Shown here in pieces: positions 53,270-63,167 of a stretch of DNA of 64,000 nucleotides. Origin of the DNA: Ancylobacter vacuolatus (lineage in GTDB: Bacteria; Pseudomonadota; Alphaproteobacteria; Rhizobiales; Xanthobacteraceae); contig NZ_JAUSUH010000001.1 of the NCBI RefSeq assembly GCF_030813595.1, forward strand, positions 248,001 to 312,000, written 5' to 3'. Each line of letters starts with the position of its first letter. The first letter of the stretch is position 1. A program made the translations under genes and the position numbers. The notes under the pieces are model-generated. The model had not been told where the DNA came from. It was given only the letters and a program-made list of their open reading frames with translations, and did not search any database.

Positions 53270-53680
53270 GTGATCCTCGGCATCGGCTCCGACATCACCG
53301 ACGTGCGGCGCGTCGCCGAAGTTCTGGAGCGCCATGGCGAGCGCTTTCTCGACCGCGTGTTCACGCCGGTCGAGCGCGCCAAGTCCGATCGTCGCGTCCG
53401 CCGGGCGGAGAGCTATGCCAAGCGCTTCGCCGCCAAGGAGGCCTGCGCCAAGGCGTTGGGCACCGGGCTGGCGCAGGGCGTGTTCTGGCGCGACATGGGC
53501 GTGGTCAACCTGCCCTCGGGGCGGCCGACCCTGAACCTCACCGGCGGCGCCAGGGCGCGGCTCGACGCCATCACCCCGGCCGGCTTCGAAGCGCGGATCG
53601 ACCTCACCATCACCGATGACGGCCCGCTAGCGCAGGCCTTCGTCATCATCAGCGCCGTTCCCGTCACGCCGGACGTTTAG
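53270..53680 (+). CDS. acpS: Holo-[acyl-carrier-protein] synthase
   Basis: 136 aa from GTG 53270, 14 nt after pdxJ, with AGGGAGGG just upstream. Transfers phosphopantetheine from CoA to apo-ACP. Signature residues Asp in [14 protein letters not shown] and Glu in [16 protein letters not shown] bind magnesium-CoA. Part of the conserved pdxJ-acpS-lepB-rnc-era-recO series. Confidence 0.96.
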   Translation: MILGIGSDITDVRRVAEVLERHGERFLDRVFTPVERAKSDRRVRRAESYAKRFAAKEACAKALGTGLAQGVFWRDMGVVNLPSGRPTLNLTGGARARLDAITPAGFEARIDLTITDDGPLAQAFVIISAVPVTPDV

Positions 53681-53809
53681 AGAAGTTCCGCCGCAGCACC
53701 TCGTGCGATCGTGAGCGGCGCGCGTTGCCGCCGCCGCACTGAGCGGCTATAGGAGCCGCACGGCCGCCCTGCGCGGCGCATGCCGTGCCGCTGAGCACCG
53801 GAAGGCAAC

Positions 53810-54565
53810 ATGACGTCCACCACCGAACCGAAGAAGCAGGAAGGTGGCCTCGGCGAAACCGTCAAGGTCATTCTCCAGGCGTTCCTGATCGCGCTGCTGA
53901 TCCGCACCTTCCTGTTCCAGCCGTTCAACATCCCTTCCGGCTCGATGAAGGAGACGCTGCTGGTCGGCGATTACCTCTTCGTGTCGAAGTTCAGCTATGG
54001 CTACAGCCGCTTCTCGCTGCCGCTCTCGCCACCGCTGTTCGACGGCCGCATCCTGGGCTCGACGCCCGATCGCGGCGACGTCGTGGTGTTCAAGCTGCCG
54101 CGCGACGAGAGCACCGACTATATCAAGCGGGTGATCGGACTTCCCGGCGACGAAATCCAGATGATCGGCGGCCTGCTGCACATCAACGGCGTGCCGGTGA
54201 AGCGCGAGGACGCCGGCTACTGGATGGACGACGAGGGCAATGGCCGGGTCGAGCGCGTGAAGCGCTGGACCGAGACCCTGCCCAATGGGGTGAGCTACTA
54301 CACGCTCGACCTCGTCGAAAACGGCTTCTACGACAATACCGACGTCTACAAGGTGCCGCCCGGCCACTATTTCATGATGGGCGACAACCGCGACAATTCC
54401 ACCGACAGCCGCGTGCTCAGCCAGGTCGGCTATGTCCCCTATGAGAACCTGATCGGCCGCGCTCAGATCATCTTCTTCTCGGTGAAGGAAGGCGACGCGG
54501 CCTGGCAGTTCTGGAAGTGGCCGTGGACCGTGCGCTGGAACCGCCTCTTCTCCTTCGTGCGATGA
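53810..54565 (+). CDS. lepB: Signal peptidase I
   Basis: 251 aa. Membrane serine protease that removes Sec signal peptides. One N-terminal helix (VILQAFLIALLIRTFLFQ), catalytic Ser45 in PSGSMKETLLVGD, catalytic Lys106 in DYIKRVIGLPGD, then GHYFMMGDNRDNSTDSR. The stop overlaps the rnc start by ATGA. Confidence 0.97.
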   Translation: MTSTTEPKKQEGGLGETVKVILQAFLIALLIRTFLFQPFNIPSGSMKETLLVGDYLFVSKFSYGYSRFSLPLSPPLFDGRILGSTPDRGDVVVFKLPRDESTDYIKRVIGLPGDEIQMIGGLLHINGVPVKREDAGYWMDDEGNGRVERVKRWTETLPNGVSYYTLDLVENGFYDNTDVYKVPPGHYFMMGDNRDNSTDSRVLSQVGYVPYENLIGRAQIIFFSVKEGDAAWQFWKWPWTVRWNRLFSFVR

Positions 54566-55281
54566 CGCGCGGCAAGAACCGCGTCCCCGACGACGCCGGG
54601 CTCGACGCACTGGAAAGCGCGCTCGGCCATGTCTTTGCCGACCGCGCCCATCTGCGCCTCGCGCTGACGCACATCTCGTCGGTGACGGGCGTGCAGGGTT
54701 CCCGGGCGCGCGTGCGCTCCTACCAGCGGCTGGAATTCCTCGGCGACCATGTGCTGGGCCTCGTGGTCTCCGACATGCTCTACCGCGCCTTTCCCCACGC
54801 CGAGGAAGGGGAGCTCTCGCGGCGCCTCGCCGATCTTGTCTGCGAGGATGCCTGCGCCGAGGTGGCGCTCGCCATGGGGTTGGGCCCGCATCTGCGGCTT
54901 GGCGCCGGCGAGGACCGTTCCGGCGGGCGCGAGCGCCCGGCTATTCTCGCCGACGTGGTGGAAGCGGTGCTGGCGGCGGTCTATCTTGACGCCGGCTATC
55001 CCGCCGCCGAAGCCATGGTCGACCGCTTCTGGCGCGCCCGGCTCGCCACCCCCGGCAGTTCCGCCCGGGACCCGAAGACGGCGCTGCAGGAATGGGCGCA
55101 GGGGCGCGGATTGCCGCCGCCGCATTACCGGCTGGTCGAACGCTCCGGTCCCGATCATAATCCGGAGTTCCGGATCGCCGTCGACGTGCCGGGTTTCGAG
55201 CCGGTCGAGGCGACCGGCTCCTCCAAGCAGAACGCTCAGAAGATCGCCGCTGCGGCGTTCCTCCAACGGGTTACGCAATGA
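54562..55281 (+). CDS. rnc: Ribonuclease III
   Basis: 239 aa from ATG 54562, overlapping lepB. Double-strand-specific RNase for rRNA and mRNA processing. Signature QRLEFLGDHVLGLVVSD (Glu/Asp metal site), second acidic cluster ADVVEAVLAAVYLDAG, and a C-terminal dsRNA-binding domain (DPKTALQEWAQGRGLPPPHYRL ... SSKQNAQKIAAAAFL). Overlaps era by 4 nt. Confidence 0.97.
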   Translation: MTRGKNRVPDDAGLDALESALGHVFADRAHLRLALTHISSVTGVQGSRARVRSYQRLEFLGDHVLGLVVSDMLYRAFPHAEEGELSRRLADLVCEDACAEVALAMGLGPHLRLGAGEDRSGGRERPAILADVVEAVLAAVYLDAGYPAAEAMVDRFWRARLATPGSSARDPKTALQEWAQGRGLPPPHYRLVERSGPDHNPEFRIAVDVPGFEPVEATGSSKQNAQKIAAAAFLQRVTQ

Positions 55282-56249
55282 ACGACATCATCGACGAGAC
55301 ACCCGAAGAGGGCCGGGAGGAGGGCTCTCTTGCGGCCCCCGAGGCGGCGCGCGAAAACACACGCTGCGGCTTTGTCGCTCTCATCGGCACGCCCAACGCG
55401 GGCAAGTCGACGCTGACCAACACGCTGGTCGGCACCAAGGTCTCGATCGTCTCGCACAAGGTGCAGACCACCCGCTCGCTGGTGCGCGGCATCGCCATTG
55501 AGGGCGCGACCCAGATCGTGCTCGTCGACACCCCCGGTATCTTCGCGCCCAAGCGCCGGCTGGAGAAGGCCATGGTGCGCTCCGCCTGGAACGGCGCGGG
55601 CGATGCCGACGCCGTCGTGCTGCTCATCGACGCCCGCGCTGGTCTCAATGAGGAAGTCGAATCCATCATCCGCGGCCTCGCCGATGTGCGCCGCCCGCGC
55701 GCGATCCTGCTCAACAAGATCGACCTGGTGAAGCGCGAGAGCCTGCTGGAGCTTGCTGCCAAGGTGGCGGAACTCACCAGCTTCGACCGGCTGTTTATGG
55801 TGTCGGCGCTCGCCGGGCACGGGCTGAAGGAACTGCGCGCCTGGCTGGCACAGATCCTCCCCTTCGGCCCCTGGCTGTATCCTGAGGACCAGATTTCCGA
55901 CGCGCCCATGCGCTCGCTGGCCGCCGAGATCACCCGCGAGAAGCTGTTCCATCGGCTGCATGAGGAACTGCCCTACCGCTCGACGGTGGAGACCGATTCC
56001 TGGCAGGAGCGCAAGGACGGCTCGGTCCGCATCGAGCAGACCATCTTCGTCGAGCGCGAGAGCCAGCGGAAGATCGTGCTCGGCAAGGGCGGCGATACGA
56101 TCAAGGCGATCTCGATGGCCGCCCGCAAGGAGCTGACCGAGATCGTCGAGGCGCCCGTCCACCTGTTCCTGTTCGTCAAGGTGCGCGAGAACTGGGCCGA
56201 CGACCCGGCGCGCTACCGCGAAATGGGGCTGGATTTCCCGCAGGAGTGA
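55278..56249 (+). CDS. era: GTPase Era
   Basis: 323 aa. 30S assembly GTPase that binds the 3' end of 16S rRNA. G1 GTPNAGKSTLTN, G3 DTPGIF, G4 NKIDLV, and a C-terminal KH domain (ERESQRKIVLGKGGDTIKAISMAARKEL). The N-terminus is about 25 residues longer than E. coli Era and acidic (DETPEEGREEG). ATGA overlap with rnc. Confidence 0.97.
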   Translation: MNDIIDETPEEGREEGSLAAPEAARENTRCGFVALIGTPNAGKSTLTNTLVGTKVSIVSHKVQTTRSLVRGIAIEGATQIVLVDTPGIFAPKRRLEKAMVRSAWNGAGDADAVVLLIDARAGLNEEVESIIRGLADVRRPRAILLNKIDLVKRESLLELAAKVAELTSFDRLFMVSALAGHGLKELRAWLAQILPFGPWLYPEDQISDAPMRSLAAEITREKLFHRLHEELPYRSTVETDSWQERKDGSVRIEQTIFVERESQRKIVLGKGGDTIKAISMAARKELTEIVEAPVHLFLFVKVRENWADDPARYREMGLDFPQE

Positions 56250-56258
56250 GGCCGCCCG

Positions 56259-56987
56259 ATGGAGTGGTCGGACGAGGGCATCATTCTCGGCGTGCGCCGC
56301 CACGGTGAGGCCAATGCCATCGTCGAAGTGATGACCGCCGGCCATGGCCGCCATCTCGGCCTGGTGCGCGGCGGCGGCTCGCGCCGGCAGGCGGCGTCGC
56401 TGCAGGCGGGCAATGGCGTGCGGGTGACCTGGCGCGCCCGTCTCGACGAGCAGCTCGGCGCCTATGCGCTTGAGGTGACGGCCGCGCATGCCGGCAGGCT
56501 GATGGCGCAGGCCCATTCCGCCTTCGCGCTGAGCCATCTCGGCAGCCTGATCCGGCTGCTGCCCGAGCGCGATCCCCATCCCGTGCTGCACGGCCATCTG
56601 GCCACCATCGTCGAGCATCTCCACCATGAGCGCCTGACCGGCATGATGATCGCTCGTTTTGAGCTGACACTCCTGACCGAACTGGGATTTGGTCTCGATC
56701 TGGAGCGTTGCGCGGCCACTGGCGGGCGCAACGATTTGCTCTATGTCTCGCCGAAATCCGGCCGCGCGGTGAGCCGCGATGCCGGCGCGCCTTGGCAGGC
56801 GCAGCTTTTCACGCTGCCCTATTTCCTCATCAGCGAGGTGCCCGAGCCGCCGCTGCCTGAGGATGTCGAGGCCGCTTTCGCCCTGACGGGATATTTTCTG
56901 GCACAGCGCGTCTTCGACCCGCGCGGCCTGCCGCTGCCGGACGCCCGCGCCTCCCTCCTCACCGCGCTGAAACGGCCCGGTGGATAG
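56259..56987 (+). CDS. recO: DNA repair protein RecO
   Basis: 242 aa, 9 nt after era. Loads RecA on SSB-coated DNA with RecR. N-terminal OB fold (MEWSDEGIILGVRRHGEANAIVEVMTAGHGRHLGLVRGG), then the helical domain with FELTLLTELGFGLDLERCAATG. Start ATG 56259. End of the lepB-rnc-era-recO block. Confidence 0.94.
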   Translation: MEWSDEGIILGVRRHGEANAIVEVMTAGHGRHLGLVRGGGSRRQAASLQAGNGVRVTWRARLDEQLGAYALEVTAAHAGRLMAQAHSAFALSHLGSLIRLLPERDPHPVLHGHLATIVEHLHHERLTGMMIARFELTLLTELGFGLDLERCAATGGRNDLLYVSPKSGRAVSRDAGAPWQAQLFTLPYFLISEVPEPPLPEDVEAAFALTGYFLAQRVFDPRGLPLPDARASLLTALKRPGG

Positions 56988-57044
56988 CTTTGCGCGGGCG
57001 CGTTCGCGTCTTGTTCCCGCCCGCGCTTCGCGCTAGCAAGGGGC

Positions 57045-59279
57045 ATGGGTGAGCCACCGATTCCGACCGATGATGGCACGATCGAGCCGATCGGGCTGAA
57101 GGCGGCGCTTGAAGAGCGCTACCTCGCCTATGCGCTGTCGACCATCATGCACCGGGCGCTGCCGGACGCCCGCGACGGGCTGAAGCCGGTGCACCGCCGC
57201 ATTCTCTATGGCATGCGGCTGCTGCGGCTCGACCCCGGCGGCGGTTTCCGCAAGAGCGCGAAGATCGTCGGCGACGTGATGGGCTCGTTCCATCCGCACG
57301 GCAATGCAGCGATTTACGACGCCATGGTGCGGCTGGCGCAGGACTTTTCCCAGCGCTACCCTCTGGTCGACGGGCAGGGCAATTTCGGCAATATCGACGG
57401 CGATAACGCCGCCGCCGAGCGCTATACCGAAGCCCGGCTGACCGAGGTCGCGCGCCTCATCCTCGACGGCATCGACGAGGACGCGGTCGATTTCCGCCCG
57501 AACTATGACGGCACGACGGAAGAGCCCGTCGTCATGCCGGGCGCCTTCCCCAATCTGCTGGCGAATGGCTCGACGGGCATCGCCGTGGGCATGGCGACCT
57601 CGATCCCGCCGCACAACGCTGCCGAGTTGATCGACGCCAGCCTGCACCTGATCGACAACCCGCAGGCCACCACTGATGATCTGCTGGCCTTTGTGAAGGG
57701 GCCGGACTTCCCGACCGGCGGCGTCATCATTGAATCCCCGTCCTCGATCGCCGATGCCTATGCCACCGGGCGGGGCGGTTTCCGCCTGCGGGCGCGCTGG
57801 GAGAAGGAAGAAACCGGGCGCGGCACCTATGTGATCGTCGTCACCGAGATTCCCTATGGCGTGCCCAAGTCCCGCCTGGTGGAGAAGATCGCCGACCTGC
57901 TCAATGAGAAGAAGCTACCGCTTCTTGCCGATGTGCGCGACGAGAGCGCCGAGGATGTGCGGCTGGTGCTCGAACCGCGCGCGCGCAACGTCGATGCCGA
58001 GCTGCTGATGGAGAGCCTGTTCCGGCTCACCGAGCTGGAGACGCGCTTTCCGCTCAACATGAACGTGTTGGTCGGCGGGCAGGTGCCCAAGGTCGTCAGC
58101 CTGCTGGAAGCGCTGCGCGAATGGGTCGACCATCGCCGCGAGGTGCTGCTGCGCCGCTCGCGCCACCGGCTCGGGGAAATCGAGCACCGGCTGGAGGTGC
58201 TGGGCGGCTACCTCATCGCCTATCTCAATCTCGACGAGGTGATTCGCATCATCCGCGAGGAGGATGAGCCCAAGCCTGCGCTTATCGCGCGGTTCGAGCT
58301 GACGGATGTGCAGGCCGAGGCCATCCTCAACATGCGCCTGCGCAGCCTGCGCAAGCTTGAGGAATTCGAGATCCGCAAGGAGCACGACGCGCTTTCCAAG
58401 GAGAAGGCCGGCATCGAGAAGCTGCTCGGCTCCGTGACGCTGCAGTGGAAGAGGGTGGCCGGACAACTGGCCGAGACCCGCAAGATGTTCGCTCCCGAAA
58501 CGCCCCTCGGCCGCCGCCGCACCACCTTCGGCGAGGCCTCGGTGCACAAGGCGGACGCAGTGATCGAGGCGCTGGTGGAGCGCGAGCCGATCACCATCGT
58601 CGTCTCCGAGAAGGGCTGGATCCGGGCGCTGAAGGGCCATGTGGCCGATCTCACGGCGCTTGCCTTCAAGGGCGACGACCGGCTCAAGATCACCTTCTTC
58701 ACCGAGACGACGGCCAAGCTGCTGGTGTTCGCCACCAATGGCCGCTTCTACACTCTCGACGCCTCGAAGCTGCCGGGCGGGCGCGGCCATGGCGAGCCGC
58801 TGCGGCTGTCGATCGAGTTGGAGCAGGAGGCCGATATTCTCGATGTGCTGCCTTATCTCGGCGGGCGCCGGCTGCTCGTGGCGGCGAAGGAGGGGCGGGG
58901 CTTCCTCGTCGCCGAGGACGATTGCCTTGCCAATACCCGCAAGGGCAAGCAGATACTCGGGGTCGATGCGCAGGACGCGGTGAAGGTGACGCCGGCGACC
59001 GGCGACAGCGTCGCGGTGATCGGCGAGAACCGCAAGCTGCTCGTCTTCCCACTGTCGCAGATTCCCGAGATGGCGCGCGGACGTGGCGTGCGGCTGCAAC
59101 GCTACAAGGACGGCGCGATGAGCGACGTGAAGGTATTCCCCGCCGCCGACGGCCTGACCTGGACCGACACCTCCGGCCGCACCTGGACCGTGACCGACCT
59201 CACAGAATGGCGCGGCGAGCGCGCCGGTGCCGGCCGCCTGCCGCCCAAGGGTTTTCCGCGCAACAACAAGTTCGGCTGA
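57045..59279 (+). CDS. parC: DNA topoisomerase IV subunit A
   Basis: 744 aa. Decatenates daughter chromosomes with ParE. N-terminal [27 protein letters not shown] and catalytic Tyr127 ([12 protein letters not shown]), coiled-coil gate ([24 protein letters not shown]), and a C-terminal pinwheel of about five blades, shorter than in GyrA and lacking the GyrA box. The quinolone-determining Ser of E. coli ParC is Ala here (HPHGNAA). ATG 57045 follows AAGGGGC. Confidence 0.95.
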   Translation: MGEPPIPTDDGTIEPIGLKAALEERYLAYALSTIMHRALPDARDGLKPVHRRILYGMRLLRLDPGGGFRKSAKIVGDVMGSFHPHGNAAIYDAMVRLAQDFSQRYPLVDGQGNFGNIDGDNAAAERYTEARLTEVARLILDGIDEDAVDFRPNYDGTTEEPVVMPGAFPNLLANGSTGIAVGMATSIPPHNAAELIDASLHLIDNPQATTDDLLAFVKGPDFPTGGVIIESPSSIADAYATGRGGFRLRARWEKEETGRGTYVIVVTEIPYGVPKSRLVEKIADLLNEKKLPLLADVRDESAEDVRLVLEPRARNVDAELLMESLFRLTELETRFPLNMNVLVGGQVPKVVSLLEALREWVDHRREVLLRRSRHRLGEIEHRLEVLGGYLIAYLNLDEVIRIIREEDEPKPALIARFELTDVQAEAILNMRLRSLRKLEEFEIRKEHDALSKEKAGIEKLLGSVTLQWKRVAGQLAETRKMFAPETPLGRRRTTFGEASVHKADAVIEALVEREPITIVVSEKGWIRALKGHVADLTALAFKGDDRLKITFFTETTAKLLVFATNGRFYTLDASKLPGGRGHGEPLRLSIELEQEADILDVLPYLGGRRLLVAAKEGRGFLVAEDDCLANTRKGKQILGVDAQDAVKVTPATGDSVAVIGENRKLLVFPLSQIPEMARGRGVRLQRYKDGAMSDVKVFPAADGLTWTDTSGRTWTVTDLTEWRGERAGAGRLPPKGFPRNNKFG

Positions 59280-59396
59280 GCGGTGCCCAGGGGATGAGGG
59301 CAGATTTATCCCTGTCGCTCTCCCGTTTGCCAGACCCGGACGCCGGATAGGCGCGACGCTGCGCGTCGCGTTCCGGGCAGCGCTCCATCTCCCTCA

Positions 59397-59417
59397 TGGC
59401 CGGGCTTGACCCGGCCA
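59397..59417. repeat. Dispersed palindrome, copy 2
   Basis: TGGCCGGG (59397-59404) and CCCGGCCA (59410-59417) around CTTGA, closely matching the 30617-30639 copy (shared ATGGCCGGGCTTG). It lies between the convergent parC and phoX genes. Confidence 0.6.
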
Positions 59418-59513
59418 CCCACGTTTTTAACCGGATGAATGCGGGCTCAGCCCCCTGGTCAAGCCTGCGGATGAGGAAGAGATGCGGAAGGCTGCGGAGG
59501 GGCAGGCCAAAGC

Positions 59514-59534
59514 CCTCTCCCCGTCGGGGAGAGG
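59514..59534. terminator. Palindrome CCTCTCCCC-GTC-GGGGAGAGG between convergent genes
   Basis: Perfect 9 bp stem with a 3 nt loop, 19 nt beyond the phoX stop on the minus strand. It has no T-run, so it is a terminator or mRNA-end stabiliser at best; similar stems are frequent intergenic elements in GC-rich proteobacteria. Confidence 0.45.
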
Positions 59535-59552
59535 TGATGGGGCGGGCCCGCC

Positions 59553-61574
59553 TCAGCTTCCGATCACGCCGCCATCCTTCTTGGTAATGACGACCACCGC
59601 CGGCCGCACCGGCATGTCGTCCTTGAAGTCCGGCCAGCGGGTGGACAGGTCTTCATAGTAGGACGGCCGACCGAAGGGCGCCCAGTCGGTGCCGCCATCG
59701 CCGGGGTGCTGCGCGGCCACAAAGGCAGTGCGGTCGTCCGGCGTGAACAGCGGGCCGCACATCTCGGCACCCACTGGCACACGGAAGAACAGCTTCGAAG
59801 TGGCCCGCGCGCCGCCTTCGGTGTCGACGGCCCACAGCCCGTCGGTGCGGCCGGTATCCTTCGGGTTGTTGCCGTCGGTGGAGACCCAGAGCCGGCCGGC
59901 GGCATCGACAGCGCAGTTATCCGGCATGCCGAACCAGCCATTGCGGGTGGTGTCGGTGGAGAAGGAGGCGCCCACCGCAGCGACCGAGGGATCGCCGCAT
60001 TTCAGCAGCACTTCCCAGGTGCCCTTGGTCGCCGCGAAGTCGCCATCGGCTTCTGCGATCTCGATGATGTGGCCGAAGGCGTTCTTGGCGCGGGGATTGG
60101 CAGCGTCGACCTGGTCGTCCTTGCGGCGCGTATTGTTGGTCAGCATTACATAGACCTTGCCGTTGACGCCGTTCGGCTGGACGTCCTCGGGGCGGTCCAT
60201 CTTGGTAGCGCCGAGCAGATCGGCGGCGCGGCGGGTCTCGATCAGCACATCGGCCTGACTGTCGAAGCCGTTCGCCGCCGTCAGCGGGCCCTGGTCGAAC
60301 ACAAGCGGCAGCCATTCCAGCGCGCCGCCGGCGTCGAACTTGGCGACATAGAGCGTGCCGGAATCCAGCAGGTTCATGTTGGCGGCGCGGTCATTCGGGT
60401 TGAACGTGCCGGACGTGACGAATTTGTAGACATAGTCGAAGCGCTCGTCGTCGCCGAGATAGAACACGACGCGCCCGTCCTTGGCGACGATCGATTCGGC
60501 GCCCTCATGCTTGAAGCGGCCCATGGCGGTGCGCTTCTTCGGCACAGAATTGGGGTCGTTGACGTCCACCTCAACGATCCAGCCGAAGCGGTTCGGCTCG
60601 TTCGGCACCTTGGCGAGGTCGAATCGGTCGTAGATGTTGCCCTACTCATAGGAGGCTTCCGGCACGCCATAGCGCTTGTAGTTGGCGGCTTCCTTATTGC
60701 CCTCGGGCAGCTTGCCGAGGAAATAGCCGTGGAAGTTCTCCTCGGCCATCACATAGGTGCCCCAGGGCGTGACGCCGCCGGCGCAGTTGTTGAGCGTGCC
60801 GATCACCTGGGTGCCGGTCGCGTCTTCCGCCGTCTTCAGGCGGTCGCTGCCGGCGGCCGGGCCGGTGATCTGCATCGGAGTGGTGGACGTGATGCGGCGG
60901 TTCAGCTTGCCGTCGCGCGCCACCTGCCACTTGCCGTCGACCTTGCGGATTTCGACGATCGTGCCGCCATGGGCTGCCATCTCGATATCGACGCGGGCCT
61001 TGTCCGCCGGCGCCACCTTCAGCTTGCCGTCGGCCACGCTGACGATGCCGGGGAACATGAGGTGCTCGTTGGTGTATTCGTGGTTCACCACCAGCAGGCC
61101 ATGCTCGGGCGAGCCATAGAGCGGGATGAAGCCGACATAGTCGTTATTGTAGCCGAACTGCCGGCGCTGGGCGTCGGCGCTCTGGTTCTTCGGGTCGAAG
61201 GCAGGCGAATCGGCAAAGAGCGGATCGCCCCAGCGCAGCAGCACCTCGGCGTCATAGCCTTCGGCGACATGGTGGGTCTCGTCGACGCCCGCCTCGACTT
61301 CGATAAAGCTGAAGGCCGAGCCATTGGCGGCAGCGGTGCCGTCGCTGGCAGCTTGCGCCTTCTCTGCCGACATCAGCGCGGCGGGTCCGACGGTGGCGGC
61401 AATGGCGGAAACCGCGAGCGCCCCCTTCAAGAGCCCGCGGCGGGAGAAGCGGATCGAAATCAGCTCACCCATGGTCGGGTTGAGCGTCGGGTTGCTGCCC
61501 GCGCCGTCGGCCTCTTCGAGCAGGCTGGTGCGGAATGGCGATTCGTGTACGGGATCGAGGGGGTTGTCGGTCAT
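59553..61574 (-). pseudogene. phoX: PhoX-type Tat-exported phosphatase (DUF839), interrupted by an in-frame amber codon
   Basis: The frame from ATG 61574 to the stop at 59553 spans 674 codons but is broken by TAG at 60642-60644 (codon 311); the reading frame is unchanged after it. Upstream part: Tat signal with RFSRRGLLKGALA (Arg45-Arg46) and WGDPLFADSPAFDP. Downstream part: [40 protein letters not shown] and [17 protein letters not shown], as in calcium-dependent PhoX phosphatases that release phosphate in the periplasm. The amber falls between YE and GNIYDRFD, where PhoX proteins as I recall them have Trp, so TGG to TAG explains it. It may be a recent null mutation or a base-call error. Confidence 0.85.
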
Positions 61575-61633
61575 GGGGGGCTCCGGCAATCTGTCCCGCT
61601 CCGGGTTGGAAGCGTTCCAGACAGCTAGTGCCG

Positions 61634-61657
61634 CTGCGTCACATCCCGATGACGCAG
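61634..61657. promoter_or_regulatory. Inverted repeat CTGCGTCA-N8-TGACGCAG upstream of phoX
   Basis: Perfect 8 bp arms (61634-61641 and 61650-61657), 60-83 bp before the phoX start. Candidate operator or the terminator of the upstream minus-strand gene bpt, which stops at 61700. Confidence 0.45.
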
Positions 61658-61676
61658 GGCGCCAGAAGGCATCATT

Positions 61677-61690
61677 CTGTCATATGACAG
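61677..61690. promoter_or_regulatory. Palindrome CTGTCATATGACAG (Pho-box half-sites, inverted)
   Basis: Perfect 14 bp palindrome about 103-116 bp upstream of phoX. CTGTCAT is the half-site of the PhoB box, normally present as direct repeats; here two copies face each other. The position before a phosphatase gene makes PhoB control plausible, but the orientation is atypical. Confidence 0.45.
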
Positions 61691-61699
61691 CCCGGCGAC

Positions 61700-62449
61700 C
61701 TACTCTTCTACCCGCAGCCAGCCTGACGGCGCGAGGCGCTCCTGCGGTAGGAAGCGGCGCTTGTAGTTCATCTTGTCCGAGCCTTCGACCCAGTAGCCGA
61801 GATAGACATAGGGCAGGCCCATGGCTTTCGCCTTCACGATATGGTCGAGGATCATGTAGGTGCCGAGCGAGCGGCCGGCCTGATCAGGATCGTAGAACGA
61901 ATAGACCATGGACAGGCCATCGGCGAGAACGTCGGTCAGTGCCACGCCGTAGAGCGGCCCCTGTCCCCGCCCGCTGACCGCCGATGCCGGCCCGTGGCGG
62001 CGATATTCGATCAGCCGGGTGCGGACATGGCTGTCCTCAACCATCATGGCGTAGTCGAGCACGGTCATGTCGGCCATGCCGCCATCGGAGTGCCGGCTGT
62101 CGAGATAGAGGCGGAAAAGGGAATATTGCTCAGCGGTGGGGATCGCGGCGCGAATGTCGCCGATGAGATCTGCATTGGCCTGGCGGACACGGCGGAAGCC
62201 CCGGGTCTCGCGGAAATCGTCGACGCATACCCGCACCGAGACACAGGCGCGGCACTGTTCGCAGGCGGGTCGATAGGCGATGGACTGGCTGCGTCGGAAA
62301 CCGCCATGGGTCAGCACGTCATTGAGCTGGGTGGCGCGCTCGCCAACCAGATGCGTAAACACCTTCCGCTCCGAGCGACCCGCCAGATAGGGGCAGGGCG
62401 AGGGGGCGGTCAGGTAGAATTGCGGTGTGTCGCGCGAATGTTCGGTCAC
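61700..62449 (-). CDS. bpt: Aspartate/glutamate leucyltransferase (Bpt, ATE-like)
   Basis: 249 aa from GTG 62449, giving [22 protein letters not shown]; the frame extends to ATG 62503. Adds leucine to N-terminal Asp or Glu, marking proteins for ClpSAP (N-degron pathway). N-terminal cysteines in [14 protein letters not shown] and the GNAT-like C-terminal part ([43 protein letters not shown]) are diagnostic. Confidence 0.93.
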   Translation of the reverse strand: MTEHSRDTPQFYLTAPSPCPYLAGRSERKVFTHLVGERATQLNDVLTHGGFRRSQSIAYRPACEQCRACVSVRVCVDDFRETRGFRRVRQANADLIGDIRAAIPTAEQYSLFRLYLDSRHSDGGMADMTVLDYAMMVEDSHVRTRLIEYRRHGPASAVSGRGQGPLYGVALTDVLADGLSMVYSFYDPDQAGRSLGTYMILDHIVKAKAMGLPYVYLGYWVEGSDKMNYKRRFLPQERLAPSGWLRVEE

Positions 62450-62548
62450 GGCATGTTCACGTTGCGAATGGCTGAGGATCGCGCGCCCCGGCCGCGGCGT
62501 CAAAGCCTTCGTTGATGCGGGCCATTACGATCCGCAACGGCTGCGGGA

Positions 62549-63064
62549 TCAGCGATAGCCGCGCAGTTCGCCCGCCCGCTCATCATTGTTGGTCACGACC
62601 GTGCCGATGACGAAGTCATGCGCAAGGCGCTTGCGTCGGTTGAGCAGGCCGATGACGATGATGAAAGGGGTGAAGACGCTCACTGACACCCAGAACAGCA
62701 CGAGGCTGACCACTGCCAGCATGGGCGTCATCGGCGCGCCGTGCCACACCCGCATCTCGATCCCCATAGCGCGCATGCCAAGCGTGGCCGAGCGCGGTCC
62801 GCCGAGGGTGAGCCCGACATAGACCAGCGCCCATACCACATAGCCGGGCCCCAGCAGGCTGAACAGGAACCAGCCGAGCCCGAAGGTGAGGAAGCCGAAG
62901 ATGAAAATCAGCAGGGCCGCCATGCCGACGGGCACGCAGATGATTACGGTGTCGATGAGGAACGCCATGAACCGGCGGGAGAGCACGCCGCGAAAATATT
63001 CCGGCTCGACGAGCGGATCGAAGGCATAGGGCCTCTCCTCCTCGCCATTGCGTGTATCGAACAT
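62549..63064 (-). CDS. RDD family membrane protein
   Basis: 171 aa with about three membrane helices. RDD signature: YFRGVLSRRFMAFLIDTVII near the N-terminus (Arg and Asp), GGPRSATLGMRAMGIEM, and RKRLAHDFVIGTVV (Asp) at the end. RDD proteins are small transporters or transporter-associated proteins of unclear substrate. Located between bpt and the threonine dehydratase gene on the same strand. Confidence 0.88.
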   Translation of the reverse strand: MFDTRNGEEERPYAFDPLVEPEYFRGVLSRRFMAFLIDTVIICVPVGMAALLIFIFGFLTFGLGWFLFSLLGPGYVVWALVYVGLTLGGPRSATLGMRAMGIEMRVWHGAPMTPMLAVVSLVLFWVSVSVFTPFIIVIGLLNRRKRLAHDFVIGTVVTNNDERAGELRGYR

Positions 63065-63167
63065 GCCGGTCTCCTCCTGCCCCGTCAGGTGGGGGCGCCC
63101 TCCGGCGTGGGCAAGGGTGCGCCCGCCCCGGCCACCCGCCGAAACGGACGCCCTCGCTCAAATCATG

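Noticed and set aside
60642-60644. Amber codon in phoX as programmed recoding (for example pyrrolysine)
   Set aside because: Pyrrolysine machinery is not expected in this group and the position fits a simple Trp to stop mutation; no recoding stem-loop was apparent.
59706-61628. 640-codon open frame antisense to phoX
   Set aside because: High-GC codon bias leaves antisense frames open. This one has no ribosome site, reads as low-complexity Val/Gly/Ala/His protein and mirrors a gene with clear homology.
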